64,000 nucleotides of DNA, from contig NZ_JAYFUL010000025.1 in the NCBI RefSeq assembly GCF_034928825.1, forward strand, positions 12,534 through 76,533, written 5' to 3'. Under the pieces are notes generated by a model. The model had not been told where the DNA came from and ran no database searches. It worked only from the letters and a program-made list of their open reading frames with translations. Shown one piece after another: positions 9,366 to 16,524 of this stretch. Source of the stretch: Arcicella aquatica (GTDB taxonomy: Bacteria; Bacteroidota; Bacteroidia; Cytophagales; Spirosomataceae). A program made the position numbers and the translations under genes. Position 1 is the first letter of the stretch; the number at the start of each line of letters is the position of its first letter.

Positions 9366-9905
9366 TTATTTCGTTACCCCCAATAATTTTTTCTGTAAAA
9401 TTCGTCTGGCATCTGCCAAGTTAGATTTAGAAGTACCCTCGCCAATGCCCAATTGTTCAGCGATTTCTCGGTGTTTCAATCCTTCAAAAACATAAAGGTT
9501 AAACACTAATCTGTATGACGGTGGTAATTCTTGAATGAGTTGTAAAATTTCTTGACTCGATAAATAACCCAGAATGTCATCGTCGCTTTCTAGGTCAAAA
9601 GTTTCCTCATGGTTATTTATCGTTACATGCTTCCACTTGGTTTTGCTTCGGTAATATTCCAAGGCAGTATTTACCACTATTCGCTTCGCCCACCCTTCAA
9701 AAGAGCCTTCATGTCTGAATGTTTTAAGTTGATGGTAAATCTTGATAAAACTTTCTTGTAAAATATCCTTAGCTTCGTCTTTGTCAGCAGCGTAACGCAA
9801 ACACACGCCAAACATTTTTGGCGAAATAGCTTGGTAAATCTTCTCGAAAATAAGATGATTTCCTTCTTGAAATTGTTCTATGTATGATGAGAGTTTATCA
9901 GGCAT
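9366..9905 (-). CDS. RNA polymerase ECF-type sigma factor
   Basis: A 179-residue sigma-70 family protein from the start MPDKLSSYIEQF. An earlier ATG at 10058 would add a basic, non-conserved leader and is rejected. Region 2 is visible as IFEKIYQAISPKMFGVCLRYAADKDEAKDILQESFIKIYHQL, with the core-binding DILQESFIKIY and the -10 segment FEGWAKRIVVNTALEYYRSK. Region 4 is LIQELPPSYRLVFNLYVFEGLKHREIAEQLGIGEGTSKSNLADAR, a helix-turn-helix for the -35 element. It is followed after 9 nt by its membrane partner. No nearby TonB receptor shows a FecR-type arrangement, so the signal is unknown. Confidence 0.92.
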   Translation of the reverse strand: MPDKLSSYIEQFQEGNHLIFEKIYQAISPKMFGVCLRYAADKDEAKDILQESFIKIYHQLKTFRHEGSFEGWAKRIVVNTALEYYRSKTKWKHVTINNHEETFDLESDDDILGYLSSQEILQLIQELPPSYRLVFNLYVFEGLKHREIAEQLGIGEGTSKSNLADARRILQKKLLGVTK

Positions 9906-10232
9906 AATTTTAAACGGATAGCTAAGAAATCGATTTCTAAAGATAAGATGGATTTTGTGTAGAAAAGGTGGGGTGGAGGAGAGAATTTTTTTGAGATAAA
10001 AGACGTTAGGCGAAAGACGCCTGACTAAAGAAAGCTTACATCTGAAAATTGAAAACAAAAATAAGAATAAAAGAAATCTCCAACATCTGCGTATTAAATC
10101 AGCGTAAATCAGCGGGTAAAGATTTTTTGAAAAAACTACTTTGTTGTGTTATGATTTTTTACCCGCAGATTTACAGAGATTTGAATCACAGATTTACGCA
10201 GATTTTTTCTAACGTCCTAAAGTCCCCCAAAA
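9906..10232. other. Intergenic region upstream of sigma factor with direct/inverted repeat
   Basis: This region separates the minus-strand sigma factor from the plus-strand MpaB-like gene, so it should hold both promoters. Most of its right half is the REP-like element at 10086-10210. A 65-codon open frame crossing it is made of the repeat and is not counted as a gene. Confidence 0.6.
10086..10210. repeat. REP-like element, family B copy 1
   Basis: The left part reads CTGCGTATTAAATCAGCG then TAAATCAGCGGGTAAA. The right part is its inverted relative, TTACCCGCAGATTTACAGAG and CAGATTTACGCAGATTTTTT. Arms around a ~45-nt centre can fold into a long imperfect hairpin. A related single unit is at 60463-60512. 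Confidence 0.7.
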
Positions 10233-11213
10233 ATGCAACCAATTAAACCAACCCGCTACTTTCCGAATGAATTAATGGACAAACTTCGCCAAACTGGTGA
10301 TGAAGTAGCTGATAATATAATTCTACAAGTATTTCAGCAAACCGAGATGGCAGGGCTACGTCATTTTTTCCAATGGCTCAACACCAACGAAACGGAATAC
10401 TCTTTAGCAATTGTCAATGATTTTGTAAATCAACAACCCATTTTACCAGACTTCGCCGATTGGAAAATTATGCAAAAAGGCATGAAATTTTTCCAAGAAA
10501 ATCAAGAACGCATTAGCATTATGTTAGCTTGCTTGGCTTTGCCTTATTGCTATGCAGGAGCAGACGGTGCAAGGGTTTTAGCAAAATCACAGCGAATACA
10601 AACAGATACCTTAAAGCGACTAGAAGAAACAGGCGACTTTATATTTACAGTAATGCAAGAAAAAAACTGGCAGAACGGTATGGCTTATCGTAAAATATTA
10701 AAGGTAAGGTTAATGCACGCCGCTATCCGTTTCTTTTCAGTACATCACGGAACATGGGATAATGCATGGGGAAAACCCGTTAACCAAGAAGATATGGCTG
10801 GTACAAATGGAGCTTTTTCATACATCGTTATCAGAGGTTTAAGGAAGTCGGGCAAAGCACCCGAAAGTACAGAAGCCGAAGCCTATTTGCATGTATGGAA
10901 TGTAATTAGCCATATCATGGGCGTAGAAAAAGTATTGATTCCAAATAACCTTAGAGAAGCCTTTACGCTAGATAAAGTAATTGCCAAGCGCCAATTCAGA
11001 CCATCAGACGAAGGCAAGGCACTCACTAAAGCTTTGTTACAAACCATTGAAAGCTTTGTGCCAAATACGTTGTTAAAATCTTTTCCTGCTGCACAGATGC
11101 GTTTTTTATTGGGTGATGAAGTCGCAGAATTATTAGGTATTCCTGCCGTTCCCTTTGAAAGTAAATTGATGCCTTTTATCCCTAGCAAGCTATTATTTAA
11201 GTCTTCAGAATAG
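10233..11213 (+). CDS. Oxygenase MpaB/DUF2236 (latex-clearing-protein-like) family protein
   Basis: A 326-residue, mostly helical protein with no signal peptide. Motifs are ACLALPYCYAGADGARVLAKS (~residues 106-126), ETGDFIFTVM, KVRLMHAAIRFF (~157-168) and WGKPVNQEDMAGTNGAFSYI (~179-198). KVRLMHAA(V/I)R followed by a GxPVNQEDMAxT-like segment is the signature of the DUF2236/MpaB family, which includes heme b latex-clearing protein. The Arg and His of RLMHAA are candidates for heme-site residues. Mycophenolic-acid MpaB' and Lcp cleave isoprenoid double bonds oxidatively; the substrate here is unknown. The start is chosen because the preceding bases are repeat DNA. Confidence 0.8.
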   Translation: MQPIKPTRYFPNELMDKLRQTGDEVADNIILQVFQQTEMAGLRHFFQWLNTNETEYSLAIVNDFVNQQPILPDFADWKIMQKGMKFFQENQERISIMLACLALPYCYAGADGARVLAKSQRIQTDTLKRLEETGDFIFTVMQEKNWQNGMAYRKILKVRLMHAAIRFFSVHHGTWDNAWGKPVNQEDMAGTNGAFSYIVIRGLRKSGKAPESTEAEAYLHVWNVISHIMGVEKVLIPNNLREAFTLDKVIAKRQFRPSDEGKALTKALLQTIESFVPNTLLKSFPAAQMRFLLGDEVAELLGIPAVPFESKLMPFIPSKLLFKSSE

Positions 11214-11239
11214 CACAAGTAGAAAGTTAGCCCTACAAC

Positions 11240-11364
11240 GTTACATTACAAAAATGCAACCCATTTTATGACTTTTCAAGTTGTGTACTCAGTTTAACAC
11301 TAGGCGTAGCCCACTAAGAAGGCCTGACGCTCTGACGTAGTGAAAACACAACGCCAAGGGAGGG
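11240..11364 (+). repeat. Direct repeat, family C copy 1
   Basis: Shares with 11856-11997 the ordered blocks ACATTNCAAAAATGCAA, TTTTCAAGTTGTGTACTCA, GGCGTAGCC, CTAAGAAGGC, CTGACGTAGTGAAAA and ACGCCAAG.GAGGG. The two copies flank the 127-aa membrane protein gene. A third, partial copy is at 59225-59290 on the minus strand. Confidence 0.75.
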
Positions 11365-11382
11365 AATATTTCTTTACAATTT

Positions 11383-11766
11383 CTATTTTTTATCAATATA
11401 CCCACAATAGTACAAAGCTCTCATAAGACCTATAAATATTAAAATAAGTGAGGGGTAAAGCATCTCTTCTTTATGAATACCAGACGGATTTAAAAGTTTT
11501 GTATGCTGTGTGCTCATAAGAATCAATTCTGTAAAACCGATAACTAAAAAAAAGTTCCTAATTTTAAATTTAAAAATAGAAAGTATTGCATAGATGATAA
11601 GACATAAAAGAAAAATATAAACTTCAAAAAAAATGATATAAACTAACCAAAATATTCCTATTTGATTAAATACAGATCCTACTGAACTTAATGAATTGCG
11701 ATCAAATGCAAAGAATGTACCCATTATCGAGTCTACTAGAAGGATTAGGAATATATTTTTTTTCAT
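11383..11766 (-). CDS. Small four-helix membrane protein, unknown
   Basis: A 127-residue protein from MKKNIFLILLVDSIMGTFFA; a 171-codon longer frame would start inside a repeat and is rejected. Four hydrophobic segments are visible (about residues 5-22, 38-66, 70-88 and 98-118), with short loops and the basic end YCGYIDKK. It is more AT-rich than its neighbours. It sits exactly between two direct copies of repeat family C, like a cargo gene, but no transposase is present. I do not recognise the family. Confidence 0.5.
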   Translation of the reverse strand: MKKNIFLILLVDSIMGTFFAFDRNSLSSVGSVFNQIGIFWLVYIIFFEVYIFLLCLIIYAILSIFKFKIRNFFLVIGFTELILMSTQHTKLLNPSGIHKEEMLYPSLILIFIGLMRALYYCGYIDKK

Positions 11767-11855
11767 TGCACACAAAATGTTAAATCTAAAAATTCTATAA
11801 TGATAAAATCCACCGCTTGACGTAATGTTTTTCACTACGTCAGAGCGTACTGCAA

Positions 11856-11997
11856 TATTACATTGCAAAAATGCAATGCCTTTTATAATTATTTTCAAGT
11901 TGTGTACTCATACCACTAGCCTTTGTGGACTAAGCGTAGCCTTCTAAGAAGGCTTGACACACTGACGTAGTGAAAAACACTACGCCAAGCGAGGGTA
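11856..11997 (+). repeat. Direct repeat, family C copy 2
   Basis: Second copy flanking the small membrane protein. It ends in a hairpin, CGTAGTGAAAAACACTACG, and is preceded at 11818-11842 by a second palindrome, TGACGTA...TACGTCA. The right boundary, GCCAAGCGAGGG, matches copy 1. Confidence 0.75.
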
Positions 11998-12041
11998 CTA
12001 AAGTCTTAAATCTAAAGTCTAGCGTCTAATGTCTTCTAGTC

Positions 12042-12452
12042 CTAAAGTCCCTCCACATATTTTTTAAAATTATCTATCACCCCCTGTGTAAAAGCCTCTT
12101 GTTCTGGGATAGGCGTTTCGGCTTCTGGGTCGAAGGTTTCGATTAAAATAGTTTCATCGCCATTAGCTTTGAATATATTTACTACTTTTCTACCATCAAA
12201 TAAAGTAGATTCAATGTATTCGTTGATAATTACTTTATCGTAGATACCCGTAAAATCGAAGGCTACGCTACCATCTTTGGCTTTCATTTTGTAGATAAAA
12301 GCTCCATTATCGTTTAAATCTATCGTCACACTGGTAGTTTCCCAATCTTCCGAAGGGTTGTTCCATTGAATAATATCGACTGGCGTTGTCCAGCATTTCC
12401 AAACCTTTTCTATTGATGCTTTAATGATTGTTTGTACAGTAATTGCTTCCAT
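12042..12452 (-). CDS. SRPBCC/AHSA1-family protein
   Basis: A 136-residue START-like protein. It opens with ITVQTIIKASIEKVWKCWTTPVDIIQWN (residues ~4-31), the typical AHSA1 start, in which the pattern IKASIEKVWxxWT leads into the first helix. It continues with DLNDNGAFIYKMKAKDGS and FDFTGIYDKV. The C-terminal helix is EQEAFTQGVIDNFKKYVEGL, which closes the hydrophobic cavity. Members of this family without other domains bind small hydrophobic ligands, and the ligand cannot be read from sequence. It is a single-gene unit, with repeat DNA downstream and a 476-nt gap upstream. Confidence 0.88.
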   Translation of the reverse strand: MEAITVQTIIKASIEKVWKCWTTPVDIIQWNNPSEDWETTSVTIDLNDNGAFIYKMKAKDGSVAFDFTGIYDKVIINEYIESTLFDGRKVVNIFKANGDETILIETFDPEAETPIPEQEAFTQGVIDNFKKYVEGL

Positions 12453-12710
12453 CTTTTAATGATTAAGATTTAAATATTTTTGTCAATCAAGGAAATTAAA
12501 ATACGTTTTGCTAGTTTGATTAAATAGATGCCAAATTTATCTCAACACTATCTAAATTACGGAAATCTCCACAAAAATGCTAACACGACAATTAGGTTCA
12601 ACCAACGAACAATCCACAAGCTTTCGTAGCTTGGAGTGTGAAGGATTGGAAATACTTATTTAATAATTAGTGGATGTAGCAGACTAACAACTCGAACAAC
12701 GTGTTATACA

Positions 12711-12776
12711 ATGCCTACCATTGAAATTGCAGGGACTCATTATCCAGCAAAGACAATGGGTTTTGTAGATAAATAA
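12711..12776 (+). pseudogene. Possible 21-codon gene remnant
   Basis: The frame MPTIEIAGTHYPAKTMGFVD runs 21 codons to a stop, 25 nt before a strong terminator hairpin. The composition looks protein-like rather than random, as would the head of a deleted gene. It may equally be chance. No family recognised. Confidence 0.25.
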
Positions 12777-12800
12777 TATCTTTTAGTATAAAAATCACAC

Positions 12801-12840
12801 AAAGTCCTTTCAAGTAAATGAAAGGACTTTCTGTTTTATT
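12801..12840 (+). terminator. Intrinsic terminator hairpin without an upstream gene
   Basis: A perfect 10-bp stem, AAAGTCCTTT (12801-12810) with AAAGGACTTT (12821-12830), followed by CTGTTTTATT. No intact plus-strand gene lies between the SRPBCC gene and this hairpin. Confidence 0.65.
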
Positions 12841-12866
12841 CTTTACCCAAACCCCACAGGCTTGCA

Positions 12867-12895
12867 TTGGTTTACGTAGATATTTTTTACTTTTA
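12867..12895 (+). promoter_or_regulatory. Candidate Bacteroidota-type promoter of the GMC gene
   Basis: TTGG at 12867-12870 and TACTTTTA at 12888-12895 with 17 nt between. They approximate the -33 TTTG and -7 TAnnTTTG boxes. It lies 33 nt before the GMC start codon. Match is partial. Confidence 0.3.
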
Positions 12896-12928
12896 TCTTA
12901 CGTTACCAAGATACAATATTATTAAACG

Positions 12929-14635
12929 ATGAACATCAATACAAATCAATTTGAACAGCATACTTATGATGCCATAGTAGTGGGCTCAGGAATTAGTGGA
13001 GGGTGGGCTGCTAAAGAACTTTCGGAAAAAGGATTAAAGGTTTTAGTACTAGAACGTGGGCGAAATATTGAGCACATCACAGGCTATAAAACTGCCCTAA
13101 CTGACCCTTGGAATTTTGAGCATGGCGGGAAAGCCCCTTTAGATATTATTGCCAAACACCCTATTCAAAACCGCACAGGGTTTACCATTACAGAGTCTAC
13201 TCATGAACATTTTGTAAATGATTTAGAAAACCCATATCTCGAAACCAAGCGGTTTGATTGGATCAGGGGCTATCATGTAGGGGGACGTTCATTAATGTGG
13301 GGGCGTGTTTCGTTGCGTTGGAGTGATATTGATTTTGAAGCCAATTTAAAGGAAGGGTTGGGTACAGACTGGCCTATACGTTATAAAGACATTGCTCCTT
13401 GGTATAGCTATGTTGAAAAATTTGCAGGCATTTGTGGCTCTCGTGACGGACTGCCTCATTTACCCGATGGCGAGTTCCAGCCACCCATTGAATTTACTTG
13501 TGCTGAAGAACATTTTTCTAAAGAAGTCCATCAAAAATTCCCGAATCGTTATCTGATACATGGTCGTGGGGCACACCTTACAAAACCCACTCCCGAACAA
13601 ATAGCCTTGGGGCGGGGGTCTTGTCAGTCAAGAGATATGTGTATGCGAGGTTGTCCATTCGGTGCATATTTTAGCTCACAAGCGGCTACTTTGCCTGCTG
13701 CCAAAAAGACGGGCAACCTTACGGTTCGACCGCATTCTATTGTCAATTCCATTATTTATGATGAACAAAACAAGAAAGCGAAAGGCGTAAGAGTGATAGA
13801 CGAACAAACGGGAGAATGGCATGAGTTTTTTGCCAAAATAGTTTTCTTGAATGCCTCGGCATTGGGTTCGACCTTTATTTTATTGAACTCTATCTCCAAC
13901 CGTTTCCCGAATGGAATGGATGATAGCGGACAACTAGGGCATAATTTGATGGATCATCATTTTAGAATTGGTGCTTGGGGCGAAACAGATAAATTTAAAG
14001 ATAAGTATTATAAGGGTCGAAACCCAGTAGGGGGCTATGTCCCTCGTTTCCGAAACATTGGCTCGGATAAACGGGACTACCTACGTGGCTTTGGTTACGA
14101 AGGTGGTGCAAGGCGGTACAGACAATCTGGCGAAGAAGCTGAGTTTGGAGCGGATTTGAAGCAAAAGCAAACACAAATAGGCAATTGGAGCATGGATTTA
14201 GGAGGCTTTGGTGAGTGTTTGCCTTATTATGAAAACAAGGTAGAACTGTCTAAGCAAATTTCGGATAAATGGGGGCAACCTGTTTTAAAAATGGATGCTG
14301 AATTTAAAGAGAACGAAAAGAAAATGCGTGTGGATATGAAAAATGATGCCGCCGAAATGTTGGAAGCCGCAGGATTCAAAAATGTAAATAGTTATGACGA
14401 TATTAGCTACCCTGGGTTAGGGATTCACGAAATGGGAACAGCCCGAATGGGACACGACCCTAAGACTTCGGTTCTCAACAAATGGAATCAGGTTTGGGCT
14501 TGTAAGAATGTATTTGTAACAGATGGGGCTTTCATGACTTCAGCATCTTGTGTGAATCCATCACTAACTTATATGGCCATGACTGCACGAGCGGCTGATT
14601 ATGCGGTGAAAGAATTGAAAAAAGGAAATTTATAA
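12929..14635 (+). CDS. GMC-family oxidoreductase
   Basis: A 568-residue FAD protein. The N-terminal Rossmann motif is YDAIVVGSGISGGWAAKEL with the acidic end of strand 2 at VLVLERGRN. A Cys-rich segment SCQSRDMCMRGCPFGAYFSS lies around residues 230-249, typical of gluconate-dehydrogenase-like GMC enzymes of Bacteroidota. The C-terminal active-site block is GIHEMGTARMG, then VFVTDGAFMTSASCVNPSLTYMA, with the catalytic His/Asn pair expected in such enzymes. There is no signal peptide or Tat motif. It is followed after 18 nt by an exported VOC protein, so the two form an operon. The substrate is probably an alcohol or sugar; no small gluconate-dehydrogenase subunit 3 is nearby. Confidence 0.92.
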   Translation: MNINTNQFEQHTYDAIVVGSGISGGWAAKELSEKGLKVLVLERGRNIEHITGYKTALTDPWNFEHGGKAPLDIIAKHPIQNRTGFTITESTHEHFVNDLENPYLETKRFDWIRGYHVGGRSLMWGRVSLRWSDIDFEANLKEGLGTDWPIRYKDIAPWYSYVEKFAGICGSRDGLPHLPDGEFQPPIEFTCAEEHFSKEVHQKFPNRYLIHGRGAHLTKPTPEQIALGRGSCQSRDMCMRGCPFGAYFSSQAATLPAAKKTGNLTVRPHSIVNSIIYDEQNKKAKGVRVIDEQTGEWHEFFAKIVFLNASALGSTFILLNSISNRFPNGMDDSGQLGHNLMDHHFRIGAWGETDKFKDKYYKGRNPVGGYVPRFRNIGSDKRDYLRGFGYEGGARRYRQSGEEAEFGADLKQKQTQIGNWSMDLGGFGECLPYYENKVELSKQISDKWGQPVLKMDAEFKENEKKMRVDMKNDAAEMLEAAGFKNVNSYDDISYPGLGIHEMGTARMGHDPKTSVLNKWNQVWACKNVFVTDGAFMTSASCVNPSLTYMAMTARAADYAVKELKKGNL

Positions 14636-14653
14636 ACAATCTAAAATCAACCA

Positions 14654-15118
14654 ATGAAAACAGTTCAATTGATTGCAGGCTTAATCGTTTGCCTAGTGTT
14701 CAGTAATACAACTTTCGCACAAGATGCTCAAAAAAAAGGAATAGAGATTCTTTCTTATAACCACGTTGGGTTGGCAGTAAAAGATTTGAAAGTAAGTGCA
14801 AAGTTCTATCGAGAAATTATTGGATTGTCCCCTGTAGATGTGCCAGATAACTTATTAGCGATCAGAAGGTGGTTTAAAATAGCACCGGGGCAAGAACTGC
14901 ATTTATTGCTGGGCAGAGAACAACCTGTAGCCAATAATGATAAAAACGGTGCGCATTTTTCATTATCAATCCCAACTAATTCTGCTGATGGTATTGAGGC
15001 TTTTTTAAAAGCAAATAATGTGGCTTATCATAGACAAATGCGCTTTGATGGAGCTTTCCAAATCTATGTTACTGACCCTGATGGCTATGTAATAGAACTG
15101 AATGAGCCGAAGAAATAA
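14654..15118 (+). CDS. Exported VOC (glyoxalase-fold) protein
   Basis: A 154-residue protein with a signal peptide (MKTVQLIAGLIVCLVFSNTTFAQ, cleavage after Ala22). It contains one complete VOC unit: YNHVGLAVKDLKVSAKFYREIIGL (~35-58), then ELHLLLGRE, AHFSLSIPTNSADGIEAFLK and the ending IYVTDPDGYVIELNE. The metal-ligand pattern His37, His (HLLL), His (AHFSL) and Glu (YVIELNE) appears intact, so a metal-dependent activity is possible. Export to the periplasm is unusual for glyoxalase I itself and points to another lyase or dioxygenase role. It forms an operon with the GMC oxidoreductase. Confidence 0.88.
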   Translation: MKTVQLIAGLIVCLVFSNTTFAQDAQKKGIEILSYNHVGLAVKDLKVSAKFYREIIGLSPVDVPDNLLAIRRWFKIAPGQELHLLLGREQPVANNDKNGAHFSLSIPTNSADGIEAFLKANNVAYHRQMRFDGAFQIYVTDPDGYVIELNEPKK

Positions 15119-15126
15119 AAAATAAA

Positions 15127-15171
15127 AGTAAGCAGTCAATCGCCTCAGGCGAACGACTGCTTATTTACTTT
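15127..15171. terminator. Bidirectional terminator between convergent genes
   Basis: Long hairpin with arms AAGTAAGCAGTC and GACTGCTTATTTACTT and an inner GCGCC-type stem TCGCC/GGCGA. A-rich on the left, T-rich on the right, between the VOC gene and the convergent LOG gene. Confidence 0.8.
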
Positions 15172-15173
15172 TC

Positions 15174-15905
15174 TTAGAAGTTTGGTTTTAGCAAATACTT
15201 AGCGTAGAAGTCATCAATCACTTTTACGGCATCTGTCGGATTATCCACTAATGAAATCAAGTTTAAATCATCTGGATTTATATTTCCTTCCGAAATCATC
15301 GTCTCCTTTACCCATTCCAATAATCCACTCCAATACTTTTTACCTACCAATACAACTGGAAAACGCCCTATTTTTTGGGTTTGCATCAATGTAAGCGATT
15401 CAAACATTTCATCTAAAGTACCAAAGCCACCGGGCATGATAATAAACCCTTGAGAATATTTTACAAACATTACCTTACGAACAAAGAAGTATTCAAAATC
15501 AATACTCTTGTCGCGGTCGATGTAATCATTGGGTTTTTGCTCAAAGGGCAATTCTATGTTCAACCCTACCGATTTTCCACCTTGTAATTTTGCGCCTTTG
15601 TTAGCCGCCTCCATCAGGCCAGGCCCACCACCCGTAATTACGCCATAACCATGACGAACCAGCTTAGAAGCAATCTCTTCGGCCATTAAATAATACGGAT
15701 TATCTGGTTTTGTTCTTGCCGAGCCAAAAATAGAAACACATGGGCCAATCTTTGCTAATTTATCTACACCCTCCACAAATTCTGCCATAATCTTGAAAGT
15801 TCTCCAAGATTCTTCAGAATGAATTTCTGCCCAAGTATGGTCAATAAACGCTTTTTTAATCTTATCGTCGTGCGTCATTAGTTTCTCGCTCTCTCTGTCT
15901 GTCAT
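15174..15905 (-). CDS. LOG-family (TIGR00730) nucleotide phosphoribohydrolase
   Basis: A 243-residue Rossmann-like protein with both LOG signatures: GVITGGGPGLMEAANKGA (~residues 87-104) and the catalytic IIMPGGFGTLDEMFESL (~150-166). The fold begins at GPCVSIFGSARTKPDNPYY. Enzymes with GGGxGLM and PGGxGTxxE hydrolyse nucleoside monophosphates to base and ribose 5-phosphate, and are annotated as cytokinin riboside phosphoribohydrolase or pyrimidine/purine nucleotide nucleosidase. The length fits the longer bacterial group. It is a single-gene unit with a shared terminator downstream. The next gene, RpiB, acts on ribose 5-phosphate and is divergent, so the pairing could be functional. Confidence 0.88.
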   Translation of the reverse strand: MTDRESEKLMTHDDKIKKAFIDHTWAEIHSEESWRTFKIMAEFVEGVDKLAKIGPCVSIFGSARTKPDNPYYLMAEEIASKLVRHGYGVITGGGPGLMEAANKGAKLQGGKSVGLNIELPFEQKPNDYIDRDKSIDFEYFFVRKVMFVKYSQGFIIMPGGFGTLDEMFESLTLMQTQKIGRFPVVLVGKKYWSGLLEWVKETMISEGNINPDDLNLISLVDNPTDAVKVIDDFYAKYLLKPNF

Positions 15906-16014
15906 AGCTTTTCTAATTTTAATCGTAAAAAAATATTGTTAATCCGTACCTTTGTTAATGAATAAGTTGAAGTAACGAAAAAAAACGTTAGATTTTACAA
16001 ATACATACTTTTTT

Positions 16015-16455
16015 ATGGAATTTATCAAGAAAATTGCCATCGGTGGCGACCATGCAGGGTTTGAATATAAAGCCGAATTAATAAAATTTTTAACAGCCGA
16101 AGGCTACGAAGTAAATGATTTTGGGCCTTATAGTGATGCTTCTTGCGACTATGCAGACTTTGCTCATCCAGTAGCATCAGCCGTTGAAAACAAGGAATAT
16201 ACTTTTGGTATTTTGTTGTGCGGTAGTGCCAACGGAGTGGCTATTACGGCTAATAAGCATCAGGGGATTCGTGCAGGATTGGCTTGGAATGTAGAGGTTT
16301 CATCATTGATTCGTCAGCATAATGATGCTAACATTTTATGTATTCCTGTTCGTTTCGTGAGTTTAGAAGAAGCGATTGCCATTACTAAAGTATTTTTCTC
16401 AACTGAGTTTGAAGGGGGAAGACATAAGACTCGAATTGATAAGATACCTTGTTAA
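16015..16455 (+). CDS. rpiB: Ribose 5-phosphate isomerase B
   Basis: A 146-residue RpiB/LacAB family protein. It shows KKIAIGGDHAGFEYKAELIKFL (the GxDHAG phosphate/sugar loop), NDFGPYSDASCDYADFAHPVA, the active-site ILLCGSANGVAITANKHQGIRAGL, and the end RHNDANILCIPVRF-like stretch (here RQHNDANILCIPVRF). The Cys of LLCGSANG is the catalytic base in RpiB. It interconverts ribulose 5-phosphate and ribose 5-phosphate in the pentose phosphate pathway, in the cytosol. The length is normal for the family. It is followed by a perfect palindrome and a convergent gene. Confidence 0.95.
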   Translation: MEFIKKIAIGGDHAGFEYKAELIKFLTAEGYEVNDFGPYSDASCDYADFAHPVASAVENKEYTFGILLCGSANGVAITANKHQGIRAGLAWNVEVSSLIRQHNDANILCIPVRFVSLEEAIAITKVFFSTEFEGGRHKTRIDKIPC

Positions 16456-16459
16456 TCCT

Positions 16460-16501
16460 ATTATCACTAGGCAGGGACTTAAGTCCCTGCCTAGTGATAA
16501 T
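16460..16501. repeat. Perfect 42-bp palindrome, family P copy 1
   Basis: Perfect inverted repeat with no loop, centred at 16480/16481 on GGGACTTAAGTCCC. It lies between the convergent rpiB and membrane protein genes. As RNA it would act as a strong bidirectional hairpin. Core GACTTAAGTC is shared with two palindromes near 19.9 kb. Confidence 0.9.
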
Positions 16502-16524
16502 GTGTTGAAAATGAAATATTTATA

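Larger units (their letters stand above)
12453..12928. other. Intergenic region with possible repeat, ORF remnant and terminator
   Basis: Holds the promoters of the divergent SRPBCC and GMC genes. Around 12590-12715 it may carry a diverged copy of repeat family A. It also holds an isolated 21-codon open frame (12711-12776) and a strong hairpin at 12801 with no recognisable gene in front. It reads like a degraded gene segment. Confidence 0.45.

Noticed and set aside
9366..10058. Longer start for the sigma factor (230 residues)
   Set aside because: The extra 51 residues are basic and unlike sigma factor starts; MPDKLSSYIEQF fits region 2 spacing better.
10049..10246. 65-codon plus-strand open frame
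   Set aside because: It is made almost wholly of the REP-like inverted repeat and overlaps the next gene start; no protein-like pattern.
12929..14635. GMC enzyme as the amino-acid oxidase partner of the VioB-like proteins
   Set aside because: It lies 6 kb away, in a separate operon, and belongs to a different flavoprotein family from VioA/RebO.
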